A model generated the notes under the pieces. The model ran no database searches. It was not told the DNA's origin and was given only the letters and a program-made list of their open reading frames with translations. This document shows, in pieces, positions 43,653 to 51,639 of a DNA stretch of 64,000 nucleotides (position 1 is its first letter; each line of letters starts with the position of its first letter). The DNA comes from Clostridia bacterium (lineage in GTDB: Bacteria > Bacillota > Clostridia > Christensenellales > CAG-138): NCBI GenBank assembly GCA_017395105.1, contig JAFPWD010000048.1:1-64000 (forward strand). The letters are read 5' to 3'. Both the position numbers and the translations under genes were made by a program.

Positions 43653-45815
43653 TTATTGATTTTCGCTGCCGAAATACTCAAAGCAGAGCATGGTAAGATC
43701 GTCGAACTGTTCGGCCTCGCCCACGAAGCCGTCCACAGCGGAACGAACGTTTGCAAGCACGGCCTTCGGGGAAGCATCAAGCGCCAAATTCAGAGCATCG
43801 AGCATACGCTGAGTGCCGAATAGGTTGTTATCCTTATCGCTTGCTTCGGGCACACCATCGGTATAAACGAAGAGCTTAGTGCCCGGCTCGAGCATCAACT
43901 CATATTCGGTATACTTCGATCCGCTCATTCCACCGATAACAAAGCCGTGCTTATCCTTGAACAGCTCAAAGATACCATCGGGCCGTTTGATCGTCGGATA
44001 CTCATGGCCTGCGTTTGAGCATACCATTCTGCCGCTTGAAAGCTCAAGGATGCCGAGCCAAACCGTAACGAACATCTCGCGAGAATTGTTTGAACAGATT
44101 GCGGCATTGGTATCCGTCAGGATCTGAGCGGGGGATTTGCCCATCATGGCATTGTTTGCAAAAATTATCTTCGATGCCATCATGAACAGCGCCGCGGGAA
44201 TACCCTTGCCCGATACGTCGGCAATCACCATGCAAAGATGATCGTCGTCGATCAGGAAGAAATCGTAGAAGTCGCCTCCGACCTCCTTTGCAGGATCCAT
44301 GGATGCATAGATATCGAAATCCGTCCTATCGGGAAACGGCGGGAAGATGTTTGGAAGCATGCCCTCCTGGATCTGGTTAGCCATTTGAAGCTCGGTGCTC
44401 ACTCGCTCCCTTTCCGCGGTTATCCTAAGGTTCTCTGCATGGTACTGCTCCGTCTGCTTTGTAAGATCTGCAAAGGCCTCGGCAAGCACCTCTATCTCGT
44501 CCCCTGTTCTGTACTGATCGAGCATTTGGAAGGTGCTGCCAATTTTGCTTTCCTGACGCACGTTTCGAGTCATCTCCTCGATGGGCTTAGCTATGCGCTT
44601 GGTGGCAATAAATGCCGAAGCAAGCGCAAGCGCAAGGATCAAAGCGAGCATCCCGAGCATAAGCCATTTCGTTTTGCTCGTGCTTTCGTAAAACCTTTCG
44701 GTTGCAGCAGCATTTATCTTATCGTATTCGCTCAAAAGCTGCATTTCGGGTCTTTCGGTAAGATCCTTGTCTATTGCTGATATTACCGTCCATCCAACCG
44801 AAGGCATCGGAGCGCCGACCATGTAGTAATCGTTTTCATCCACCGTAAGCGCGGTTATCCCGGTATGCTCCGATAGCGCCTTCTTAACGAAAGCAGCAAG
44901 CGCGGCATTGTCGGATTCCCTAAGATCGGGTGCGCTCTCGGAGAGCTCGGTTGAAAAGAGTCCACCTTCAGAGCCGAGGATGACCTGTCCGCGGTCGTTC
45001 ACAACGTATGCAAAGCCACCCTCGTTGACCGAGTTTACAAAATCGGTCATGCTTGAAAGCGATATGTCAACGCCAACAACGCCAACAGAACGTCCTCCGC
45101 ATTCTATCGGAATGGAGCAGGTCATAAGCAGGTTTCCGCTGAAAGCATCGGCTACAATGCCCGTGAAATACAGCTTGCCAGTTTCGAATGCACCCTTGTA
45201 CCATGGCCTATGACGAACCGGAAAGGGTATCAAGCTGCCCGAAGCATCGTATTTGTTTGCTGATTTTTCGTCAATGCAGAGATCGGTGCCGTCCTCAAGT
45301 CCGATAAAGCAGCTATCCACCTTTTCTGAATTGCGATGCAGAGCCATCATGGTGGAGCTCATGTGCGCTATATAGCCGAGATACTCGGAGCTTGTGTGAT
45401 CGATGCCTTCCTCCATAAGTGCATAAGCCGACGAGATGCCGTTGAGCGCAGGATCGGGCAAGGGTACTTCGAGCGGTTCGAGCCTTGCTCGGTTTTCGAG
45501 CAGCTCCTCCGCCATCTCACGAAGCATATCGATATCCTCGATCACCTCTGCGAAGTCCTTATTAACAAGCTCGGCTTCAAGCTGAGTGCTGGAAACGAGT
45601 GCACGCTCGAGCACCGCATCCATGGTAGCCTTCGAGCTTTGTGATATCGCCTCCTGCTGCTCACGGCGCGTTTCACTAACAACGTCCACAAGCGCGCTGT
45701 TTTGATATGCAGACAAAAGTGCAAAAAGCGCAACAGTCAGAACGAGCAGCACAAGAACAAGCGCGATCGTCTTTTTTTGCAATCCTCCGAATGTTATTCC
45801 GAATATTTTCTTCAT
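43653..45815 (-). CDS. Membrane sensor PP2C-type Ser/Thr phosphatase (Cache-HAMP-SpoIIE)
   Basis: 720-residue sensor. TM1 at about 17-38, extracytoplasmic double-Cache-like domain (about 40-380; PWYKGAFETGKLYFTGIVADAFSG and VGVVGVDISLS), TM2 at about 386-408, HAMP (to about 465), and a cytoplasmic SpoIIE/RsbU phosphatase domain with MDPAKEVGGDFYDFFLID, DVSGKGIPAALFM and TDGVPEASD metal Asp residues. Such proteins dephosphorylate anti-anti-sigma factors; no sigma, anti-sigma or STAS regulator is adjacent. Separated from pyruvate kinase by 78 bases and possibly co-transcribed. Confidence 0.9.
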   Translation of the reverse strand: MKKIFGITFGGLQKKTIALVLVLLVLTVALFALLSAYQNSALVDVVSETRREQQEAISQSSKATMDAVLERALVSSTQLEAELVNKDFAEVIEDIDMLREMAEELLENRARLEPLEVPLPDPALNGISSAYALMEEGIDHTSSEYLGYIAHMSSTMMALHRNSEKVDSCFIGLEDGTDLCIDEKSANKYDASGSLIPFPVRHRPWYKGAFETGKLYFTGIVADAFSGNLLMTCSIPIECGGRSVGVVGVDISLSSMTDFVNSVNEGGFAYVVNDRGQVILGSEGGLFSTELSESAPDLRESDNAALAAFVKKALSEHTGITALTVDENDYYMVGAPMPSVGWTVISAIDKDLTERPEMQLLSEYDKINAAATERFYESTSKTKWLMLGMLALILALALASAFIATKRIAKPIEEMTRNVRQESKIGSTFQMLDQYRTGDEIEVLAEAFADLTKQTEQYHAENLRITAERERVSTELQMANQIQEGMLPNIFPPFPDRTDFDIYASMDPAKEVGGDFYDFFLIDDDHLCMVIADVSGKGIPAALFMMASKIIFANNAMMGKSPAQILTDTNAAICSNNSREMFVTVWLGILELSSGRMVCSNAGHEYPTIKRPDGIFELFKDKHGFVIGGMSGSKYTEYELMLEPGTKLFVYTDGVPEASDKDNNLFGTQRMLDALNLALDASPKAVLANVRSAVDGFVGEAEQFDDLTMLCFEYFGSENQ

Positions 45816-45893
45816 CGAAAACCGCTTCCTCTCTCATGCGCCGCTTGAAATGCGGCCGCACCATTCGATGCAAAGTATATTTTCTTTATTTTA

Positions 45894-46919
45894 TCAGCTA
45901 TTCGCGGAGTTTTCAAGTAGAAACTTTTCCGCTTCGAACACGGTTTTTGCAAGGTAGCAAATAGATTGTACGGGATACTCCCCCGAAGCCGTTTCTCCCG
46001 TTACCATAACGGACGAAGCGCCGTCGAGCACTGCGTTGAATATATCGCTAACCTCTGCGCGTGTTGGAACGGCTCTGTGCATCATGGAATCGAGCATCTG
46101 AGTTACGACCATAAAATCCCTGCCCGTTCTGCGGCATGCTTCTGCGATGCGCTTTTGAGCTGATGGAAGCTCCCAAAGCTCCATTGAATTACCGAGATCG
46201 CCTCGTGCTATCACGATCTCGTCACAATAAGGAATTATCTCGCCGAGTGCCGCCACGCCCTGCGTGTTCTCGATCTTTGCAAGCAGGCGAACATCTTCAC
46301 AGCCTGCGGCATTGAGTACGCTTCGCACGGTCAAAAGATCGTCTTTTCCGCGCACAAAGGGCTGCATAACGCCCGTTACGCCGAATTCCCTCGCCCGTTC
46401 AATATTGCGCCTGTCCGCCTCGGTCATCGCGGGGGTGTTTATTGCTGCTCCTACGAGCGCAACGCTTTTTCTGCTTTCGAGCACACCGCCGCGAACAACG
46501 CGAAAAAGCTTCTGTTTTTCCATAACGAGCAGCAGCTTTCCATCATCCATGAGCAGCTCGGCGCCGAGCGGGAGTGCATCGAGTGCGGATCTGACTTCGA
46601 CGGGAAGTGCAAGCTCGTTTTCGCTTACAAGCTCTCCATTACCGAGGTTTAAAGGCATTTCAAGTGCGCCAATGCGCAGCTCGGGCCCCTGCATATCGAT
46701 CAAAAGCTCCGCTTCAACACCACAGGCTTTGCACGCTCTGTGATACGCCTTTACAAGCTCTGAAGCATCTTCGAGCATCGTATGGGAAAGGTTGAGGCGA
46801 ACGCCGCTCATGCCCTGCTCAATCATCGCTTTGAGCGTTCGATTATCCGTGCAGGAAGGGCCGAGCGTGCCGTAGATTCTGACTTTATTCGCTGTGTTCA
46901 TATTTCCGGTTACGTTCAT
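45894..46919 (-). CDS. Pyruvate kinase lacking the C-terminal domain
   Basis: 341-residue pyruvate kinase (normally 470-590). Present: A domain with GVRLNLSH arginine, QGPELRIG and a short B domain, catalytic-lysine strand LAKIENTQG, ARGDLG metal aspartate, VTQMLDSM and PTRAEVSDIFNAVLDG. It stops right after the A domain (TGETASGEYP...), so the allosteric C domain and its fructose-1,6-bisphosphate site are missing. Catalytic residues look intact. No frameshift is visible downstream, so it is a genuine short form. Whether it is the cell's main pyruvate kinase is unknown. Own promoter at 46962-46990. Confidence 0.85.
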   Translation of the reverse strand: MNVTGNMNTANKVRIYGTLGPSCTDNRTLKAMIEQGMSGVRLNLSHTMLEDASELVKAYHRACKACGVEAELLIDMQGPELRIGALEMPLNLGNGELVSENELALPVEVRSALDALPLGAELLMDDGKLLLVMEKQKLFRVVRGGVLESRKSVALVGAAINTPAMTEADRRNIERAREFGVTGVMQPFVRGKDDLLTVRSVLNAAGCEDVRLLAKIENTQGVAALGEIIPYCDEIVIARGDLGNSMELWELPSAQKRIAEACRRTGRDFMVVTQMLDSMMHRAVPTRAEVSDIFNAVLDGASSVMVTGETASGEYPVQSICYLAKTVFEAEKFLLENSANS

Positions 46920-46961
46920 ATCTCATTTCCGATCTTTGTTTATAGTAGTTAGCTTATAGTC

Positions 46962-46990
46962 ATTATACCTTTATCGGTGTTCGATTACAA
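46962..46990 (-). promoter_or_regulatory. Pyruvate kinase promoter
   Basis: Minus strand TTGTAA, 17-bp spacer, TATAAT, about 42 bases before the ATG. It shares the divergent region 46920-47193 with the lpdA promoter. Confidence 0.65.
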
Positions 46991-47105
46991 GATAAATCGG
47001 AGTTCTACTTTTTACTTTATTCACAAGTGAGGGTCGATTCAATCGTTTTTCATTGCTTAAACATTTTGCTATGTGTCGAAAGAGTGATTATATTGCCCCA
47101 AAAGG

Positions 47106-47134
47106 TTGAATCGACGGCGAAAATATGCTATGCT
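47106..47134 (+). promoter_or_regulatory. Probable lpdA promoter
   Basis: TTGAAT, 17-bp spacer, TATGCT. A TATAAT a few bases further downstream is a possible alternative -10. Confidence 0.35.
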
Positions 47135-47193
47135 ACGGATATAATGAAGCGATATTCGCTTCAGCTAAGCCAAATCGAAAGGAAATCTTTAAA

Positions 47194-48597
47194 ATGTCCG
47201 AATACAGCTATGATATCGTGGTTCTAGGCGCAGGCCCGGGCGGCTATGAATGCGCCATCCGTTGCGCTCAATACGGGAAGAAGGTCGCGCTCGTTGAAGC
47301 GCGCGAGCTCGGCGGCACCTGCCTTAACAGGGGCTGCATCCCCACCAAGGCACTGCTTCACGGCGCGGAGATGTTCGAGGCCGCAAAGTCTGCGGCTGAC
47401 TGCGGCGTTACGCTCGGCGAAGTGGGCTTTGACTTTGCAAAGCTTGCCGAGTATAAGGACGGCGTTGTTAATAAGCTTCGCACCGGCATCGCGGGCCTTG
47501 AGAAGGCGCATGGCGTTAAGGTCATAAAGGGCTTCGGCAAGGTCGTTGACGCGCACACCTTGAGCGTTGAAAACGAGGGCAGCACCGAGGAGATCACCTT
47601 CGATAAGCTGATCCTTGCGACCGGCAGCTCCCCCGCCCGTCCACCCATTCCCGGCATCGACGGAGAGAACGTCATTACCTCGGACGAGATTCTTACTATG
47701 AGCGAGCTTCCCGAAAGCTTCGTTATCATCGGCGGCGGCGTTATCGGCATAGAGTTTGCAACTCTTTTCTCCACGCTCGGCAAGCCCGTCACCGTTATTG
47801 AGATGATGCCGAGTATCCTGCCCGGCGTGGATGCGGATATCGTTCGCGTGCTCGGAAGGGTTCTGAAGAAAAAGAAGGTAACCGTCATCAACAATGCGAA
47901 GGTCACCGGCATAGAGGGCGGCTCCACGGTTTCCGTCAAGTACGAACTCAACGGCGAGGAAAAGACCGCCGAGGGCGCTTGCTGCGTGGTTTCCGTCGGA
48001 AGGCGCGCCCAAACATCCAATATCGGGCTTGAAGCGCTCGGCATCGAGATGAACCGCGCCTTTGTGAATATCGACGAGCATTGCCGCACCAATATCGAGA
48101 ATATCTACGCTATCGGCGACATCACCGGCAAGATCCAGCTTGCGCACGTTGCGACCGCGCAGGGCTTCGTTGCGGCGGCGAACGCTTGCGGCGTTAAAGA
48201 AGAAAAGATGGATTATTCTATCGTTCCCTCCTGCATCTATACATCCCCCGAGATCGCATTCGTGGGTCTTTCCGAGGACAAGGCCAAGGAGCAGGGCATT
48301 GAATACAAGCTCGGCAGCTACAACGTTGCGGGCAACGGCAGAGCCATGATAATGGGCGATGCCATGGGCACTGCGAAGCTTATCGCCGACAATAGCGGCA
48401 AGCTGCTCGGCGCACAGCTTATGTGCCCCCGCGCGACCGATATGATCGCCGAGCTCGCGCTTGCCCTCAGGATGGGCGCGAATATCGAGGATATCGTGAA
48501 CACGATCCATCCTCACCCCACCGTGAGCGAAGTGGTTGCCGAAGCCGCTCACGATTACGAGGGGCTTTGCTGCCACGCGCTTCCCAAGAAGAAATAA
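47194..48597 (+). CDS. lpdA: Dihydrolipoyl dehydrogenase
   Basis: FAD-disulfide oxidoreductase that reoxidises dihydrolipoyl groups with NAD+. FAD motif GAGPGGYECA, redox pair C43-x4-C48 (GGTCLNRGC), NAD motif GGGVIGIEFATLF, and the C-terminal HPHPTVSE with catalytic His. 467 residues. ATG at 47194 preceded by GAAAGG; an ORF start at 47125 is upstream of the family N-terminus. No E2, H protein or lipoate ligase nearby, so its complex cannot be named from context. Confidence 0.92.
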   Translation: MSEYSYDIVVLGAGPGGYECAIRCAQYGKKVALVEARELGGTCLNRGCIPTKALLHGAEMFEAAKSAADCGVTLGEVGFDFAKLAEYKDGVVNKLRTGIAGLEKAHGVKVIKGFGKVVDAHTLSVENEGSTEEITFDKLILATGSSPARPPIPGIDGENVITSDEILTMSELPESFVIIGGGVIGIEFATLFSTLGKPVTVIEMMPSILPGVDADIVRVLGRVLKKKKVTVINNAKVTGIEGGSTVSVKYELNGEEKTAEGACCVVSVGRRAQTSNIGLEALGIEMNRAFVNIDEHCRTNIENIYAIGDITGKIQLAHVATAQGFVAAANACGVKEEKMDYSIVPSCIYTSPEIAFVGLSEDKAKEQGIEYKLGSYNVAGNGRAMIMGDAMGTAKLIADNSGKLLGAQLMCPRATDMIAELALALRMGANIEDIVNTIHPHPTVSEVVAEAAHDYEGLCCHALPKKK

Positions 48598-48633
48598 ACT
48601 TTTAATCCAATCATCGAGTTTATGGAGGATAAT

Positions 48634-49860
48634 ATGACTAAGATCTCCTATAACGATATGCTGAAAAAGCTTGAAAGCTTCTCTCAGACACAGCTTCTCA
48701 AATACTATGATGAATTAAGCGATGCGGAGCAGACGGCGCTGCTTTCTCAGATAAACGATACGGACTTTTCGGTTGTTCGCTCCAGCAAAGAGGAAGCTGT
48801 GCGCGGCGTTATCTCCCCCATCCCCGTTACGGAGCTGGACGAGATAAAGGCGAACCGCGACTGCTTCATAAACGCCGGTCTTGAAGAGATCAGGGCAGGC
48901 AAGGTTGGCGCAGTTCTGCTCGCCGGCGGCATGGGCACGCGCCTCGGTTCGGATGCGCCCAAGGGCGTTTACAACATCGGCCTCACTCGCGAGCTCTATA
49001 TTTTCGAGTGCCTTATAAATAACCTTATGGACGTTGTTCGTCTTGCCGGCTGCCCGATCCACCTTTTCATCATGACGAGCGACAAGAACCACGAGGCTAC
49101 GGTCGCATTCCTCAAGGAAAAGAATTTCTTTGGGTACGACGAGAATTTCGTGCATTTCTTTATGCAGGAGCTGGCGCCCGCCTCGGACTACAACGGCAAG
49201 GTGTATCTTGAGGAAAAGTGGAAGATATCCACCTCGCCCAACGGCAACGGCGGCTGGTATTCCTCGATGGCGAAATGGGGCATGCTCGATATAGTTAAAA
49301 CGAACGGCATCGAATGGCTGAACGTTTTTGCGGTGGACAACGTGCTTCAGCGCATCGCCGATCCCGTTTTCATCGGCGCAACGAAGGTCATGGGCTGCTC
49401 GGTCGGCTCGAAGGTCATCAAAAAGGCGAACCCCGACGAGAAGGTGGGCGTTATGTGCCTTGAGGACGGCAGGCCTTCGATAGTTGAATACTATGAACTG
49501 ACGGACGAAATGCGCAGCGCTAAGACCAAGGACGGCAAGCTTGCGTATAATTTCGGCGTTATACTCAACTATCTTTTCCACGTACCCGAGCTGAATAAGA
49601 TAATGGACACTCAGCTTCCGCTGCACGTTGTGGAAAAAAAGATCCCCTGCCTCGATGAAAACGGCGATAAGGTCGAGCCCGAATCGCCGAACGGCTATAA
49701 GTTCGAATCGCTGATACTCGATATGATCCATCTTCTCGACGGCTGCATGGTGTTCGAGGTCGTGCGCGAAAAGGAGTTTGCGCCCATCAAAAATAAAACC
49801 GGCGTGGATTCGGTCGAAAGCGCAAGGGAGCTTTTGAAGAAGAATGGCGTGGAGCTGTAA
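48634..49860 (+). CDS. UDP-sugar pyrophosphorylase (UDPGP type 1 family)
   Basis: Eukaryote-like UDP-GlcNAc/UDP-Glc pyrophosphorylase family, 408 residues, unrelated in sequence to GalU or GlmU. UTP-binding LLAGGMGTRLGSDAPKG (96-111), PNGNGGWYSSMAKWG and NVFAVDNVLQRI (sugar and Mg aspartate), GYKFESLILDM. It makes UDP-GlcNAc or UDP-Glc from the sugar-1-phosphate, which could feed the polysaccharide cluster. ATG at 48634 with GGAGG five bases upstream chosen over 48622. Follows lpdA by 36 bases. Confidence 0.85.
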   Translation: MTKISYNDMLKKLESFSQTQLLKYYDELSDAEQTALLSQINDTDFSVVRSSKEEAVRGVISPIPVTELDEIKANRDCFINAGLEEIRAGKVGAVLLAGGMGTRLGSDAPKGVYNIGLTRELYIFECLINNLMDVVRLAGCPIHLFIMTSDKNHEATVAFLKEKNFFGYDENFVHFFMQELAPASDYNGKVYLEEKWKISTSPNGNGGWYSSMAKWGMLDIVKTNGIEWLNVFAVDNVLQRIADPVFIGATKVMGCSVGSKVIKKANPDEKVGVMCLEDGRPSIVEYYELTDEMRSAKTKDGKLAYNFGVILNYLFHVPELNKIMDTQLPLHVVEKKIPCLDENGDKVEPESPNGYKFESLILDMIHLLDGCMVFEVVREKEFAPIKNKTGVDSVESARELLKKNGVEL

Positions 49861-49885
49861 GAAATGTTTTGAAATAGATATACGT

Positions 49886-49912
49886 AAAGGCGGAGTTTTC
49901 GCTCCGCCTTTG
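49886..49912. terminator. Bidirectional terminator
   Basis: AAAGGCGGAG-TTTTCG-CTCCGCCTTT hairpin between convergent UDP-sugar pyrophosphorylase and GNAT genes. Confidence 0.8.
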
Positions 49913-49941
49913 TTAGTGTTATTCTTGCAGTCCTATCCTTG

Positions 49942-50442
49942 TTAAAGAATCGCTGTCGCCAATTGCGACACTTTTACTGTTCCGCTCCTAACGAGAAGCT
50001 CACCAGCTTCCCAAAAGCCCAACCCATAGTGAAGCCTCATGCTGGGCAGGTTATACGGCATAGAAGTTACTGCCGCCGCCACGGTATCGATGCCCAGCTC
50101 CCTTGCTCGGTCAAAAACCGACCGATACAGCCGCCATGCAAGCCCGCGATTTCTGAACTTTCCATCGATCACGACTCTGTCGACGTATAGAAACTTGGAA
50201 TACCGCTCACAAAACCATTTATAGCAAGCAATATCGTATTCTTCGAGCCCATCACGCAGAGCTATCAGAAAACCCGCGGGAATGCCATCAACATACACGA
50301 TCAAGAAAAGCTCGGCATTTTGAGAAAAGAAATCGAGCTTTTCCCGATCCAGCGGCAAAAGCATTTCTTCATTGGCCTTGTTCAAATCGAGTATAAAATC
50401 ATACTCCCTCGGTTCGATTCTTTTTATCAAATAATCATTCAT
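49942..50442 (-). CDS. GNAT family N-acetyltransferase
   Basis: 166-residue acetyltransferase-like protein. Acceptor strand LYVDRVVIDGKFRNRGLAWRLYRSVF contains the acetyl-CoA loop (RNRGLA) and is followed by HYGLGFWEAGE. Substrate unknown. ATG at 50442 is used although no ribosome site is evident; a TTG at 50454 is an alternative. Last of three leftward genes starting at 51490. Confidence 0.75.
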   Translation of the reverse strand: MNDYLIKRIEPREYDFILDLNKANEEMLLPLDREKLDFFSQNAELFLIVYVDGIPAGFLIALRDGLEEYDIACYKWFCERYSKFLYVDRVVIDGKFRNRGLAWRLYRSVFDRARELGIDTVAAAVTSMPYNLPSMRLHYGLGFWEAGELLVRSGTVKVSQLATAIL

Positions 50443-50499
50443 ATAGTTGGTCAAAATGCTGTTTTGGAAATATTGCGCCCTAATCCAACGCCAAAAAAA

Positions 50500-51138
50500 T
50501 CAGCAAAGATCGGAGCCTGTACGCACCTTCAGCCATTCCGCCGCTTCCCCGCTTCCGTATTTCAAAACAAAGTCGATCACATCGCGCTTTTGCATGAGCT
50601 TTTCTATAAATGCATCCTCCAAGCTGTTCAAAAGCTCTGCGAAGCCTATCTGCGAGCTTCGCCGTATCCGCTTTAGAAGAGCGGTATCACGAAGCTTTCT
50701 TGCGACTTCACTTTTCGGATAACCCTGCGCGAAGGGTTCGGAGAAGAGCTTTTCTATCGTTTTATCGAGGTTTTCGCAGCCGCTCCATGTATATCCCTCG
50801 CCGAGCGGAAGGGAAAGAGCGTTTCCGTTATTGATCTGCGCGAAAAGATACGCATCCATCGGAGTTGGGGCATAGCCGCAGATAACGCCCGGCATACTGT
50901 TGCAGGCAAGCATCATGCCCTGCCCGGACGAGCAGCCCGAAACGATAAAATCGACGGCGCGGCTTGACAGCAAAAACCCGATGAGCACGGAGACCTCGAT
51001 ATAGCTGTATGTTTGTTTCTCCGATGGCAGGCAGCCGAAATTATGGACTTCCGCGCCATTTGCGTGTTTTTTGACCGCTTCATAAAGAAGTGCGTTTTTG
51101 TTCGATTGCGAGCTTGCCTGGATAACGCCTATTCTCAT
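50500..51138 (-). CDS. RpiB/LacA/LacB family sugar-phosphate isomerase
   Basis: 212 residues. N-terminal RpiB-like fold (MRIGVIQASSQSNKNALLYE, then AVDFIVSGCSSGQGMMLACN matching the RpiB catalytic-Cys loop, usually ICGTGIGM), and PTPMDAYLFAQINNGNALSL (phosphate and His/Asn region). An extra C-terminal helical extension of about 60 residues exceeds RpiB (about 145-150). The altered loop SGCSSGQG suggests a specialised substrate rather than ribose 5-phosphate. GNAT gene follows by 57 bases. Confidence 0.72.
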   Translation of the reverse strand: MRIGVIQASSQSNKNALLYEAVKKHANGAEVHNFGCLPSEKQTYSYIEVSVLIGFLLSSRAVDFIVSGCSSGQGMMLACNSMPGVICGYAPTPMDAYLFAQINNGNALSLPLGEGYTWSGCENLDKTIEKLFSEPFAQGYPKSEVARKLRDTALLKRIRRSSQIGFAELLNSLEDAFIEKLMQKRDVIDFVLKYGSGEAAEWLKVRTGSDLC

Positions 51139-51157
51139 TATTGTTGAATCCTTATAA

Positions 51158-51490
51158 TTATTTTTTCGTTATCTCCCTCACCGAGCTGACTATCGCATAG
51201 ACTATCGCTATAACGCATATCGGCAGCAGCACGTACAGAAGAAGTTTATTGTTATGAAGCACGACGGAAAGCCCCGTTGCTGTAAAGCCAATGCATAAAA
51301 GCGCAAAGAGTATAGCGGACTGCCTGTAATGCGGCTTTTTGTCCATGCTTTCGCGCTCCTTCTTCGAGGCGAAGATATAGGCGTTGTTCAAAAGAAAACC
51401 GCGCTGCATAAAATGCCTTATCGCAAGATAGAGGCAAGCTGCTGCAAGTATGAAGGCGATTATCGCTCCGATGATACTTGAAGTGGGCAT
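51158..51490 (-). CDS. Small three-TM membrane protein
   Basis: 110 residues with hydrophobic segments at about 5-25, 58-78 and 84-103, separated by a basic cytoplasmic-type loop (FASKKERESMDKKPHYR). The layout recalls DUF3784/DUF3899 small membrane proteins but identity is not certain. Functions are unknown. AAGGAG upstream, own promoter at 51552-51580, and the RpiB-like gene 19 bases downstream. Confidence 0.6.
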   Translation of the reverse strand: MPTSSIIGAIIAFILAAACLYLAIRHFMQRGFLLNNAYIFASKKERESMDKKPHYRQSAILFALLCIGFTATGLSVVLHNNKLLLYVLLPICVIAIVYAIVSSVREITKK

Positions 51491-51551
51491 ATTCCGCTCC
51501 TTACTCTAAAATGATCGCTGCACGTTTCAAGGGGTGCTCGATCTTATATTG

Positions 51552-51580
51552 ATTATATCAAACCAATCGATTTTGTGCAA
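51552..51580 (-). promoter_or_regulatory. Promoter of the small membrane protein operon
   Basis: Minus strand TTGCAC, 17-bp spacer, TATAAT, immediately after the glyS terminator. Confidence 0.6.
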
Positions 51581-51581
51581 G

Positions 51582-51614
51582 AAAAACCGCAGCGCATGGA
51601 TCACACGCTGCGGG
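51582..51614 (-). terminator. glyS terminator
   Basis: CCGCAGCG and CGCTGCGG arms around a 10-base loop, followed in the leftward direction by five T and CTT. Confidence 0.85.
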
Positions 51615-51639
51615 AAACTCAATTGACTTTTCGGTTATC

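Noticed and set aside
47224..48576. 450-codon minus-strand ORF opposite lpdA, and a similar one at 48715-49731
   Set aside because: Both lie wholly inside clear enzymes and have no independent motif or ribosome site.
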